Origin: an uncultured Bacteroidota bacterium
GTDB lineage: Bacteria; Bacteroidota; Bacteroidia; Flavobacteriales; Flavobacteriaceae
Direction: 5' to 3'
Length of the DNA stretch: 64,000 nucleotides
Assembly: GCA_902560045.1 (NCBI GenBank)
Contig: CACEKJ010000006.1
Coordinates: forward strand, 1-64,000
Made by a program: the position numbers and the translations under genes. Positions 37,100 through 45,233 of the stretch are shown in pieces. Numbering within the stretch: the stretch's first letter is position 1; every line of letters starts with the position of its first letter. The notes beneath the pieces were generated by a model. The model saw only the letters and a program-made list of their open reading frames with translations. It made no database searches and was not told the DNA's origin.

Positions 37100-38521
37100 T
37101 TATAAATCAAAAAATTCTTCACTAAATCCAATTAAATGTAATTTATTTTTTGCCCTAGTCATTGCTGTATATAACCACCTGAAAAAATCCTCATCCATCC
37201 CATTTGGCAAATAAGGAAATTCTAAAAAAATTGAATCCCATTGACCACCTTGGGACTTATGACATGTAAACGAATATGCAAATTTAACCTGTAAAGCATT
37301 AAAGTACTTATTTTTTTTAACACTTAAATGTCTTTTATATTTTGTTTTTATATCCATATAATCTTTGAGTATTTCTTGATATAAGTTGGTGGTTTCTGAA
37401 TATTCTAAAGAAGAGGTTTTGATATCTAATGTATCTAGAATTAATACTGTTTCAAACGACTTTATTTTTGGATAGTCAACCATTGTTATTTTAACCTCCG
37501 CAAAACGATATCCATACAATTTCTTGATACTGTAAATTTCTTCAATTTTAATGATATCTCCATTTGCAATAAAACCTAAATCCCTTTTATTATTTAACCA
37601 ATGATAATTGTTTTTTACTACCATTAATAGATCTCCAACGGTAATTATATTTTCGTTCATTAGAATTCTTTCCCTGATGTTTTTATTGTAGATATTAGCT
37701 CTTTTATTTGATCTTACTATAACTGCTGTTTCATCTATTCCAAATGAATTATATGAGTCATTAAGTAAATTCATTAGATCTTCTCCATCCTCTACTCTAA
37801 TAAGATCTTTAAAGCTTGAGATTTTAAAATTTATATTATCAAATAGATTTGATTCAATTTTATTTCTAATTAATGTAGCGTAAGAAAGAATCCCGGAATT
37901 TAAATCTTGTCTTACTACATCTGTAAGCTCCACAGATTCTATCTTTTTATCATACTCTTTTTCAAGGTATTCATCATTTAGGGAGTATGAAATGTTAGAT
38001 TTTATTGGGGGTAATTGTGCGGAATCTCCAACAATCAAAAGCTTACACTTAAATCCGGAATAAACATATTGAATAATATTATCTAAAAGAGACTGGGAAA
38101 AAAGACCAATCCCCTCAGATCTATTAGTTCCAATCATGGAGGCTTCGTCAACAATAAATAAAGTGTTTTTATGTTTATTAACCTTTAATGAAAAGTCAAG
38201 GTTGCCGGAAAAATTACTTTTCGCGTAAAATATTTCTTTGTGAATTGTAAATGCTTCCTTTTCACAATATCCAGAAAGAACTTTTGCAGATCTACCTGTT
38301 GGTGCAAGTAATATTACAGATTTTTTAATTTTCCATAAGTTTTTTACAACATTCGATATTATAAATGTTTTTCCCGTTCCAGCATAACCTCTTAAAACAA
38401 AAATTGATTCATTTTTTTTATCAGAAATAAACAAACATATTTCCTTTACAGCTGTTTCTTGATTACTGTTTAAAGTATTGGAGGGAGTATTAATAATGAT
38501 TGAGCGTAGAGATTCCTCCAT
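37100..38521 (-). CDS. RecD-like superfamily 1 DNA helicase
   Basis: 473 residues. Walker A GYAGTGKTFIISN near residue 43, ILLAPTGRSAKVL, FIVDEASMIG (Walker B), VGDSAQLPPI (motif III), and the C-terminal FTCHKSQGGQWDSIFLEF and WLYTAMTRAKNKL (motifs V and VI). No RecB or RecC is near and no nuclease domain is seen, so it resembles stand-alone RecD2-like enzymes. It sits 24 bp upstream of kdsB. Confidence 0.9.
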   Translation of the reverse strand: MEESLRSIIINTPSNTLNSNQETAVKEICLFISDKKNESIFVLRGYAGTGKTFIISNVVKNLWKIKKSVILLAPTGRSAKVLSGYCEKEAFTIHKEIFYAKSNFSGNLDFSLKVNKHKNTLFIVDEASMIGTNRSEGIGLFSQSLLDNIIQYVYSGFKCKLLIVGDSAQLPPIKSNISYSLNDEYLEKEYDKKIESVELTDVVRQDLNSGILSYATLIRNKIESNLFDNINFKISSFKDLIRVEDGEDLMNLLNDSYNSFGIDETAVIVRSNKRANIYNKNIRERILMNENIITVGDLLMVVKNNYHWLNNKRDLGFIANGDIIKIEEIYSIKKLYGYRFAEVKITMVDYPKIKSFETVLILDTLDIKTSSLEYSETTNLYQEILKDYMDIKTKYKRHLSVKKNKYFNALQVKFAYSFTCHKSQGGQWDSIFLEFPYLPNGMDEDFFRWLYTAMTRAKNKLHLIGFSEEFFDL

Positions 38522-38596
38522 TTAACCTAAAATAATTGAATATCAAATATATAAATGTTTTTGTTCTCATAGATTTTTACAAATAAAAAAAAATTG

Positions 38597-38604
38597 TAGT
38601 TTTG
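38597..38604 (+). promoter_or_regulatory. Candidate -7 element before the 38628 gene
   Basis: TAGTTTTG matches TAnnTTTG exactly, 23 bp before the ATG. The -33 region is a T-run (TTTTT) rather than TTG. It would drive the three-gene run ending in rsmD. Confidence 0.45.
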
Positions 38605-38627
38605 TTTATCTTATAATTAAAATCTCC

Positions 38628-39368
38628 ATGATGATGAAAATTCTCCTTTTTCTTTCTATTCCAATAGCAATAGGAATTGTTATTTATATTAGAACATATA
38701 TGCAAGATAAACACAAACCCTATGTGTTGGGAGTATTATGGTTTTTTATATTGATTTTTAGTTATTTGTTATTTTCATCAATTAATAGTGAAATTAAATT
38801 TGATCAGATTAAAAACGACAGATATCAGTTAGTAATAAAAAATCTAAAAGATATAAGAGATTCTCAGTTAGCTCACAGAAATGTTAAGGGAATATTTCAA
38901 AATAACTGGGACAGTCTTGTAAAGTTCGTTGAAGTTGACTCTTTTACAATAACCCAAAGAAGAGATTCTAGTGTTCTGGATAAAGAAATGACTAAAAGAT
39001 ACGGAGGCGTTAAAACTTATAAAGACATCGTAATTGTTGACACTTTAGGATTTGTTTCAGTTAAGGATTCGTTATTTGGTTTTGACAATAGGTATGAAAA
39101 TATGATGTTTGTTCCATTTTCAGAAGATAAGGATTCAAAATTTGACTTAAATGCTGGCTTTTTAAATCAAAATGGTATTAATATTCCTGTTTTTGAAGCC
39201 AAAGTAAAAAAGAGAGTTATATTATATGATCAAGCAATAAATCTTGTATTAAAAGAAAATCAAGTTCAATCAGTTGATGGGGTTAATGGTTCCTTTTTGA
39301 AGATTGGATCCATGAGCGAGGTTAATACTAATGGAAATTGGCCAAAAAACTACTCTAAAGACAAATAA
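38628..39368 (+). CDS. Conserved membrane-anchored protein of unknown function
   Basis: 246 residues. Two N-terminal membrane helices (ILLFLSIPIAIGIVIYI and VLGVLWFFILIFSYLLF) are followed by a soluble domain starting IKFDQIKNDRYQLVIKNLKDIRDSQLAHR. I recall this protein next to a DUF3822 gene and rsmD in many Flavobacteriia, but no function is known. Three consecutive ATG codons open the gene; which is used is unclear. Confidence 0.8.
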   Translation: MMMKILLFLSIPIAIGIVIYIRTYMQDKHKPYVLGVLWFFILIFSYLLFSSINSEIKFDQIKNDRYQLVIKNLKDIRDSQLAHRNVKGIFQNNWDSLVKFVEVDSFTITQRRDSSVLDKEMTKRYGGVKTYKDIVIVDTLGFVSVKDSLFGFDNRYENMMFVPFSEDKDSKFDLNAGFLNQNGINIPVFEAKVKKRVILYDQAINLVLKENQVQSVDGVNGSFLKIGSMSEVNTNGNWPKNYSKDK

Positions 39369-39391
39369 ACCCCAATTTTAATTTTAACAAT

Positions 39392-40162
39392 ATGCTTACC
39401 ATTCACATTAATGATAACTGGTTAGTATTTTGTATGTTTTCAGAAAATAAATTAATTGAATTAAATAAGATTAATTTTTTAGAAAAAAAATCCCCGACCT
39501 TTTTATTAAAAAGTATTAAAAAGTATTTTAAAAATTCTTCGGAGAAACTGTCTGTTTTGGAAAATGTTAAATTGGTGTACTACAATACAAATTCTACATT
39601 AGTTCCAACAGATCTTTTTGATGAAAAAAATTCACTTAATTTCTTAAAATTTAATGCAAAAATTCAAGTTGATGATTTTACAGCTAATGATTCACTAATC
39701 GATAATGAAATTAAAAACATTTATGTGCCGTATGTTAATATAAATAATTACATATTTGAAAAATTTAATTCCTTTGAATACCACCACTACTCTACAATAT
39801 TAATTGAAGAACTTAGGAAGAGACTTAACAGTAACTTTAGTAATGCAGTGTTTTTAAATATAGGAGATGAAAATATCGATATTACTCATTTTAATAAAGG
39901 TAAGATTATATTTTATAACTCCTTTGAATTTTCGAATAACGAGGATGTTTTATATTATCTTCTTTTCTTTTTAAATGAACTAAATTTAGATACAAAAAAA
40001 ATATTAGTTTCATGTACGGGGCAAATAACAATTGAATCCGCTTTGTATGAGCTTTTATACACATATATACAAAATATAGAAATTTTGGATTTTGAGTTGA
40101 GCGATAATGATCAATACAATAAAATACTGAACTCAAACATTTTATTAAATCTCTATAAATGA
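39392..40162 (+). CDS. DUF3822 family protein
   Basis: 256 residues, no signal or membrane segment. The pattern (NDNWLVFCMFSENKLIELNKI, VLVPTDLFDEKN-like, FLNIGDENIDITHFNKGKIIFYNSF, ILVSCTGQI) suggests an actin/hexokinase-like (ASKHA) fold with degenerate phosphate loops. Function unknown. It overlaps rsmD by 4 bp (ATGA) and follows the membrane protein by 23 bp, so the trio is one unit. Confidence 0.75.
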   Translation: MLTIHINDNWLVFCMFSENKLIELNKINFLEKKSPTFLLKSIKKYFKNSSEKLSVLENVKLVYYNTNSTLVPTDLFDEKNSLNFLKFNAKIQVDDFTANDSLIDNEIKNIYVPYVNINNYIFEKFNSFEYHHYSTILIEELRKRLNSNFSNAVFLNIGDENIDITHFNKGKIIFYNSFEFSNNEDVLYYLLFFLNELNLDTKKILVSCTGQITIESALYELLYTYIQNIEILDFELSDNDQYNKILNSNILLNLYK

Positions 40163-40704
40163 GAATTATTTCAGGAGAATTTGGTGGATTAAGAATAAAT
40201 ATTTCTAAAAACTTACCCATTCGCCCAACTACTGACATAGCTAAGGAGGGTGTTTTTAATACTTTAAATAACTTAATCAATTTAGAATCGACAAATGTAT
40301 TGGATTTATTTTCAGGTTCAGGATCATTAGGTTTAGAATGTTACTCAAGAGGCTCTAAAAATATCACTTTTGTTGAAAAGAATAAAAAGTGCATCAAGCA
40401 ACTATACAGCACAACTAAATCTCTTAATATTCGTGCTGAGATAATTTTAAATGATGTTTTTAAATACATCAGAAAAACATCCAAGAAGTTTGATTTAGTT
40501 TTTGCCGATCCACCATATGATTTAAGTGAACAAGATTATCTTTTATTGATTAAAGAGATTCAGAAAAATATTTTAAGAAATCAAGAAAGTATTTTGGTGT
40601 TAGAACATTTTAAAAAGAAAACATTTATGGAAATTCAAGGGTTTATGTTTTTAAAAAATTATGGAGATTGTTCATTTAGCTTTATAAATCAAAAAAGCGG
40701 GTAA
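40159..40704 (+). CDS. rsmD: 16S rRNA (guanine-966-N2)-methyltransferase
   Basis: 181 residues. N-terminal RIISGEFGGLRI and RPTTDIAKEGVFNTL, SAM loop VLDLFSGSGSLGLEC, FVEKNKKC and catalytic VFADPPYDL are all canonical. It methylates G966 of 16S rRNA. Its last codons and stop (GGG TAA) lie inside the terminator hairpin of the opposite-strand rnpB. Confidence 0.95.
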   Translation: MRIISGEFGGLRINISKNLPIRPTTDIAKEGVFNTLNNLINLESTNVLDLFSGSGSLGLECYSRGSKNITFVEKNKKCIKQLYSTTKSLNIRAEIILNDVFKYIRKTSKKFDLVFADPPYDLSEQDYLLLIKEIQKNILRNQESILVLEHFKKKTFMEIQGFMFLKNYGDCSFSFINQKSG

Positions 40705-40715
40705 AACCCGCTTTT
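40693..40715. terminator. Bidirectional terminator shared by rnpB and rsmD
   Basis: AAAAGCGGG-TAAAA-CCCGCTTTT is a perfect 9-bp stem with A and T runs on both sides, so it can end transcripts from either strand. It covers the last codons of rsmD and follows the 3' end of rnpB. Confidence 0.85.
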
Positions 40716-41004
40716 AAGTGAATCTATAAGCCGAATTCTGTACTCATTAAGAGTTCTTGTCATTTATCTTGATATATGATTGCTCATATATTCTAGCTGC
40801 CTACCCTCCAACATTGAACGTACAATTCTCAAAAGCTGGTTTACATGGCATTTCACCACACAGAGTTTACCTGATTTCACTACAGCATTACCTGTACATT
40901 CTTTCTGTTGCACTTTTCCTAACCTTTCGGCCGATGGCTGTTAGCCACTGTGTTGTACTATGGTGTTCGGACTTTCCTCTATTAATAGCGACAAGACGAT
41001 TCAA
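40716..41004 (-). ncRNA. rnpB: RNase P RNA (class A)
   Basis: Catalytic RNA that trims tRNA 5' ends. On the minus strand the conserved blocks appear in order: GAGGAAAGTCCGAACACC (CR I), GTGGCTAACAGCCA, GGCCGAAAGG, AAGTGCAACAGAAAG (CR II), AGATAAATGAC and GAATTCGGCTTATAGATTC (CR V and 3' end). P1 is closed by TGAATC/GATTCA at the two ends (41003-40998 and 40724-40719). At about 289 nt it is shorter than typical class A RNAs, so some peripheral helices must be reduced. The region from 40705 to 41124 holds this gene and its promoter only. Confidence 0.95.
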
Positions 41005-41008
41005 TTAG

Positions 41009-41016
41009 CAAAAATA
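41009..41016 (-). promoter_or_regulatory. -7 promoter element of rnpB
   Basis: TATTTTTG on the minus strand matches TAnnTTTG and is identical to the tRNA-operon and 6S-candidate elements. It lies 5 bp before the inferred 5' end of rnpB, at the right distance. A TTG -33 element is not obvious. Confidence 0.65.
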
Positions 41017-41124
41017 GATAATTGTTAATATAAATCTATAATAATGCAATTTTATTGATTATTTAATCTTATCAATTTCCTATATTTAATAATCTATCTA
41101 TTTAACGATATTTGGTTTTATCAT

Positions 41125-42747
41125 ATGAGTAATTTTATAATTTCTGCAAGAAAATACAGACCTGTAAACTTTGATGATGTAATCGGTCAAAAGGTAATCA
41201 CTAATACCTTGAAGGAAGCTATAAAAAACAATAAATTGGCTCAGGCATTATTATTTACGGGTCCAAGAGGTGTCGGTAAAACAAGTTGTGCGAGAATAGT
41301 TGCTAGAGAACTAAACAATTTTGAGATTAGTGATGATAATTCTTATAATATTTTTGAACTAGATGCTGCATCAAACAATGGTGTTGAAGGAATACGAAAT
41401 TTAATTGAACAAACCAGAATTCCTCCACAAACAGGTAAATTTAAAGTTTACATCATTGATGAGGTTCATATGCTGTCATCTGGTGCTTTTAATGCTTTTT
41501 TAAAAACTTTAGAAGAACCACCTGCACATTGTGTGTTTATATTGGCTACAACAGAAAAACATAAAATTATTCCAACAATTTTATCAAGATGTCAAATTTA
41601 TAATTTCAAAAGAATAACAAATGAAGGGATTGTAGATCATTTAAAAAACATATGTAAACTTGAAAAAATAAAGTTTGAAGATAATGCTCTCATACAAATC
41701 GCAAATAAAAGTGATGGAGCTATGAGAGATGCATTGCAATTATTTGATAAAGTTGTTGGGGTTAATAAAGAATTGACTTCCAAATTAGTAAGTGAGAACT
41801 TGAATACCGTTGATTTTGAAACATATATCAAATTATTTGAATTCATTAACAACAATGACATTCCTAATTTAATTGTTGAAATTAATAGTGTTCTAGATAA
41901 TGGCATTTCAGGAGATATCTTTATTTCAGGCTTATCCTCTTTTTTCAGAGATGTACTAGTTTGTAAAAATAAACTATCGCAAAATCTAGTGAATTACGAT
42001 GAAGCTAATTTTAAGTTACTGTTAGATATTTCGAGTAAAGTTGATTACAATTATTTAATTGAATACATGAATATTTTGAATGATGCTGAAATAAACTTTC
42101 AAAAAAGCATAAATCAGAAGCTTTTAATTGAATTAACAATGCTAAAAATCGTCTCATTAGAATATAATGAGGAAAAAAAAAAGTTTAAATATAAACTAAT
42201 ACCGACATTTCGTTTTCAAGAACAAGTTTTTCTACAAGACAGCAATAATGCTCAAGAACAAAAGAAGAAACCCCCTCTTGCAAATATTAAAATTGAAAAT
42301 TTTAAAACATCAACTCTTTCTCTAAAAAGTATTCAAAAAAATAAAGAAATTGAATCAGAATCTGAAGTTCAAGATGATCATTTTGAGGAAAAATTGGTTA
42401 CAATTGAAGATGTTCTAGAATTATGGGATGAATATATACAGATTCAAGAAGATAAGGGTAGATACAATATCGCCTCTATTCTTCGAATTTCTACCCCTAC
42501 TCTAAAGGAAAATCATATTCATTATAAAGTTTCTAATAATACTTCTGCACTTGAAATTGATTTAGAAAAACATCAATTAGTTCAGTTTTTAAGAAATAGA
42601 TTAAAAGCTAAAATTGAATTAATACTGACTACTGATAAAACTATTGACAAAAAGCTAACCTATACAAATAAAGACAAATACAATCTTTTAAAAGAAAAGA
42701 ATCCTTTGATTGAGGAATTAAAGAACACCTTTAAATTATCCATTTAA
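41125..42747 (+). CDS. dnaX: DNA polymerase III subunit gamma/tau
   Basis: 540 residues. Clamp-loader AAA+ ATPase with RKYRPVNFDDVIGQ, Walker A GPRGVGKTSCAR, VYIIDEVHMLS (Walker B), ILATTEKHKIIPTILSRC (SRC motif) and sensor 2 in KSDGAMRDALQLFD. The Cys4 zinc module usual between Walker A and ELDAASNNGV is absent; only a short acidic linker remains. Domain III runs to about residue 350; then comes a Lys-rich, tau-specific tail of about 190 residues. An A10 tract at codons 350-353 may allow a shorter gamma product. Its 3' end overlaps ppx by 12 bp. Confidence 0.95.
   Translation: MSNFIISARKYRPVNFDDVIGQKVITNTLKEAIKNNKLAQALLFTGPRGVGKTSCARIVARELNNFEISDDNSYNIFELDAASNNGVEGIRNLIEQTRIPPQTGKFKVYIIDEVHMLSSGAFNAFLKTLEEPPAHCVFILATTEKHKIIPTILSRCQIYNFKRITNEGIVDHLKNICKLEKIKFEDNALIQIANKSDGAMRDALQLFDKVVGVNKELTSKLVSENLNTVDFETYIKLFEFINNNDIPNLIVEINSVLDNGISGDIFISGLSSFFRDVLVCKNKLSQNLVNYDEANFKLLLDISSKVDYNYLIEYMNILNDAEINFQKSINQKLLIELTMLKIVSLEYNEEKKKFKYKLIPTFRFQEQVFLQDSNNAQEQKKKPPLANIKIENFKTSTLSLKSIQKNKEIESESEVQDDHFEEKLVTIEDVLELWDEYIQIQEDKGRYNIASILRISTPTLKENHIHYKVSNNTSALEIDLEKHQLVQFLRNRLKAKIELILTTDKTIDKKLTYTNKDKYNLLKEKNPLIEELKNTFKLSI
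42173..42188 (+). promoter_or_regulatory. Candidate programmed frameshift/slippage site in dnaX
   Basis: Ten A residues (42173-42182) followed by G contain the heptamer A AAA AAG in the register used by E. coli dnaX (codons ending ...A AAA AAG). A -1 shift after the AAG codon 353 reads GTT then TAA at 42186-42188, giving a product of 354 residues that ends just after domain III. One base lost also gives a stop within a few codons. No stimulatory hairpin is clear downstream. Confidence 0.5.
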
Positions 42748-43644
42748 TAATTGACCATAATCATTAATTGTGTCTATATTTCTAATAATCCCATCAGCTA
42801 AACCAATTCTCGGGACAATAAAACTTTTAGATTTGCATTTTGACATGGCTAATAAGTAAATTTTAATTGCAGGAATAATTACATCTGCTCTATCAGGGTT
42901 AAGCTGAAGATCAGCAACTCTTTGGTTAAAATTTAAATTTTTAATTAAATTTTCAATTCCTGTAAGCTCATTGTAATCTATTATTTCGGTCGTCTTCTTA
43001 TTAGATATTTTTAATATTTTACTTGCATTCCCACCCGATCCAATAACAATAATATTTTGTTTACCAACTGTGTTTTCAACTATCCAGTTTTCAAAAGAAA
43101 TCCATTCATTTTTATCAATATTATTTTTTAAAGCTCTAACAGTTCCAATTTTAAAAGATTTAGATTTAACAATTTTATCATCAATAATAATATTCAATTC
43201 AGTACTACCTCCTCCCACATCAACATATAAGTAATGATTTGAAAAGTTTAGTTTAGAATTAAGAAAAACATTAGCTATTATAGTTGCTTCATCCTTTCCA
43301 GAAATTATGTCAATTAAAATATCATGACTTTTAAAAATATCATCAATAATTTTAGATGAATTTAAAGCCTCACGCATAGCGGAAGTTGCTACTGCCTTAA
43401 AGGCATCTACTTTATGTAAAATCATTAGTAATTTAAAGGCTTTTAAAGCTTCACCGAGTTTTTTTATACTTTTCTTTGATAGTTTGCCCTTTGAAAAAAC
43501 ATCTTCTCCAAGTCTTAGAGGAACTCTTACAAGGCTAATTTTCTTATATAATATATCATTAGGCCTTTTTATAACACTCGAAATTAATAGCCTAACAGCA
43601 TTTGAACCGATATCAATGGCAGCAAGCTTTCTAATAGTATTCAT
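42736..43644 (-). CDS. Ppx/GppA-family exopolyphosphatase/pppGpp phosphatase
   Basis: 302 residues of the ASKHA fold: N-terminal AAIDIGSNAVRLLIS, VATSAMREA, DVGGGSTELNII and IVIGSGGNASKI. The C-terminal HD-like domain of long Ppx proteins is missing, as in other single-domain members. It hydrolyses polyphosphate or pppGpp; which one is unclear. It lies 2 bp after pdxH. Confidence 0.9.
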   Translation of the reverse strand: MNTIRKLAAIDIGSNAVRLLISSVIKRPNDILYKKISLVRVPLRLGEDVFSKGKLSKKSIKKLGEALKAFKLLMILHKVDAFKAVATSAMREALNSSKIIDDIFKSHDILIDIISGKDEATIIANVFLNSKLNFSNHYLYVDVGGGSTELNIIIDDKIVKSKSFKIGTVRALKNNIDKNEWISFENWIVENTVGKQNIIVIGSGGNASKILKISNKKTTEIIDYNELTGIENLIKNLNFNQRVADLQLNPDRADVIIPAIKIYLLAMSKCKSKSFIVPRIGLADGIIRNIDTINDYGQLLNG

Positions 43645-43646
43645 AA

Positions 43647-44294
43647 TTATGGGCTTAATCGATCAATTTTCCATTTTTTATCAATTAAACTGTAACGGAT
43701 TCTATCATGTAATCTATTATCTCCTCCTTGCCAAAATTCATATTCAATGGGTTTTACAAGAAAACCTCCCCAATTAACTGGTCTCTTGATTTCTTTGTTT
43801 GAAAATTCTTTAGTAAGTTTTTTAAATCTTTGCTCTAAAATAACTCTAGAGTCAATTACAGAGCTTTGATTTGAAGAAACAAGGGCACCAATCTTACTCC
43901 CTTTTGGTCGTGAGTTAAAATATTCATCACTAATTTTATTTGATGTTTTATCTGCGTAACCTTTAATAATAACCTGCCTCTCTAATTGTTCCCAAAAAAA
44001 AGATATAGAAACTTTATTATTATCAGAAATAGAAACAGATTTTTCACTGTTGTAGTTTGTAAAAAAAATAAAACCTTCATCAGAGTAGAATTTAAGTAAT
44101 ACAACTCTTCCTTTAGGGAACCCTTTGTTATCTATTGTTGATAATGTCATTGCATTTGGTTCGAAATCACCTTTAATAGAAGTCGCATCATTAAACCAAT
44201 TATCAAACAAATTCATAGGAGATTCTGGAACAGAATCATCATTAATAATATTTTTTGAATATGATTTTCTAAAATTACTAATATCTCTTTGCAT
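43647..44294 (-). CDS. pdxH: Pyridoxamine 5'-phosphate oxidase
   Basis: 215 residues. FMN-binding features MTLSTIDNKGFPKGRVVLLKFY, FFTNYNSEKS and SFFWEQLERQVIIKGYA; substrate-binding C-terminus KPIEYEFWQGGDNRLHDRIRY. It makes PLP from PNP or PMP. It is fourth in the pyrR-pyrB-rnz-pdxH-ppx run, 33 bp after rnz. Confidence 0.97.
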   Translation of the reverse strand: MQRDISNFRKSYSKNIINDDSVPESPMNLFDNWFNDATSIKGDFEPNAMTLSTIDNKGFPKGRVVLLKFYSDEGFIFFTNYNSEKSVSISDNNKVSISFFWEQLERQVIIKGYADKTSNKISDEYFNSRPKGSKIGALVSSNQSSVIDSRVILEQRFKKLTKEFSNKEIKRPVNWGGFLVKPIEYEFWQGGDNRLHDRIRYSLIDKKWKIDRLSP

Positions 44295-44327
44295 GGTTCA
44301 AATTTAAAAAATAAATAACCTACTTTA

Positions 44328-45233
44328 TTAAATAACTATCTTTTTACCTTCCTCCGAAAGCATTACGTCATTAAAAAATTCTTTTGTTTCATTAAAAAAT
44401 TCTTGAATATCATCATATCTGGATGAAAAGTGACCAATTAATAATTTTTTTACTTGTGCTTTTTGCGCTAATATTCCAGCATCTTTAGTAGTTGAATGAA
44501 ATGTTGATATGGCCTTATCCTGATGTCTTTGTAAAAAAGTGGTTTCACAATATAATAAATCAACTCCCTTGATTGTATCAATTATAGATTCACAAAAAGA
44601 AGTATCACTACAATATGCGTATGATTTTGATTTATCTCCCTCTTTTGTGACATCAAGATAACTCACCTCATTCCCGTTTTCGTCAATGACATTTAAACCT
44701 TTTGTAAATTTATTATAGTAAATTTTATCAATTTTTTTATCCTTTAATTTATCTATTAAAAGTTTTCTTTTCTTTGGTTGCTCTTTAATCAGAAAACCGT
44801 TAGTATAAATTGAATGTTTTAATGGGATAGTTTGAACGATATATGATGAGCATTCAAATATTCTTGTTGATTTTTCTGATTTTAGCCCATTTAAATTTAA
44901 TTCATAACTAAATTTCATTTTTGCATGCTTTATATGAGCTTGAACAATTCTTAAAACCGAAACAGGACAAAATATTTCTAACTTTTTATCTCTCTTTAGT
45001 AACGATAAGGTAGTTAGCAAGCCCATCAACCCAAAGAAATGGTCTCCATGAGCATGTGATATTAATATAATTTCAATATTTGAGAGTTTTATTTTATTTC
45101 TTCTTAGTTGAAACTGTACTCCTTCACAACAATCAATTAAAATATTTTTATTTCCCACCTGCAATACATGTGAGGAGGAAAATTGGTTAAGCTTTGGGAT
45201 TGCACCTTGCGAACCAAGTATTGTTAAATTCAA
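44328..45233 (-). CDS. rnz: Ribonuclease Z
   Basis: 301 residues. Metallo-beta-lactamase fold with LISHAHGDHFFG as the zinc motif, CSDTSFCES (Asp ligand) and IGHFSSRYDD near the end. It cuts the 3' trailer of tRNA precursors, needed for the Pro and Arg tRNAs here that do not encode CCA. The start is TTG at 45233, overlapping the pyrB stop as TTGA; the next Met would delete the conserved TILGSQGA strand. The 3' end contains a short in-frame duplication (EFFNE/EFFND). Confidence 0.94.
   Translation of the reverse strand: MNLTILGSQGAIPKLNQFSSSHVLQVGNKNILIDCCEGVQFQLRRNKIKLSNIEIILISHAHGDHFFGLMGLLTTLSLLKRDKKLEIFCPVSVLRIVQAHIKHAKMKFSYELNLNGLKSEKSTRIFECSSYIVQTIPLKHSIYTNGFLIKEQPKKRKLLIDKLKDKKIDKIYYNKFTKGLNVIDENGNEVSYLDVTKEGDKSKSYAYCSDTSFCESIIDTIKGVDLLYCETTFLQRHQDKAISTFHSTTKDAGILAQKAQVKKLLIGHFSSRYDDIQEFFNETKEFFNDVMLSEEGKKIVI

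Noticed and set aside
40757-41008. Plus-strand reading frame of 83 codons
   Set aside because: It is antisense to the conserved core of rnpB and has no protein-like features.
44370-44412. Short direct repeat CATTAAAAAATTCTT twice
   Set aside because: It lies in the rnz 3' coding end and encodes EFFNE/EFFND; two copies only, no spacer pattern, so not CRISPR or a mobile repeat.
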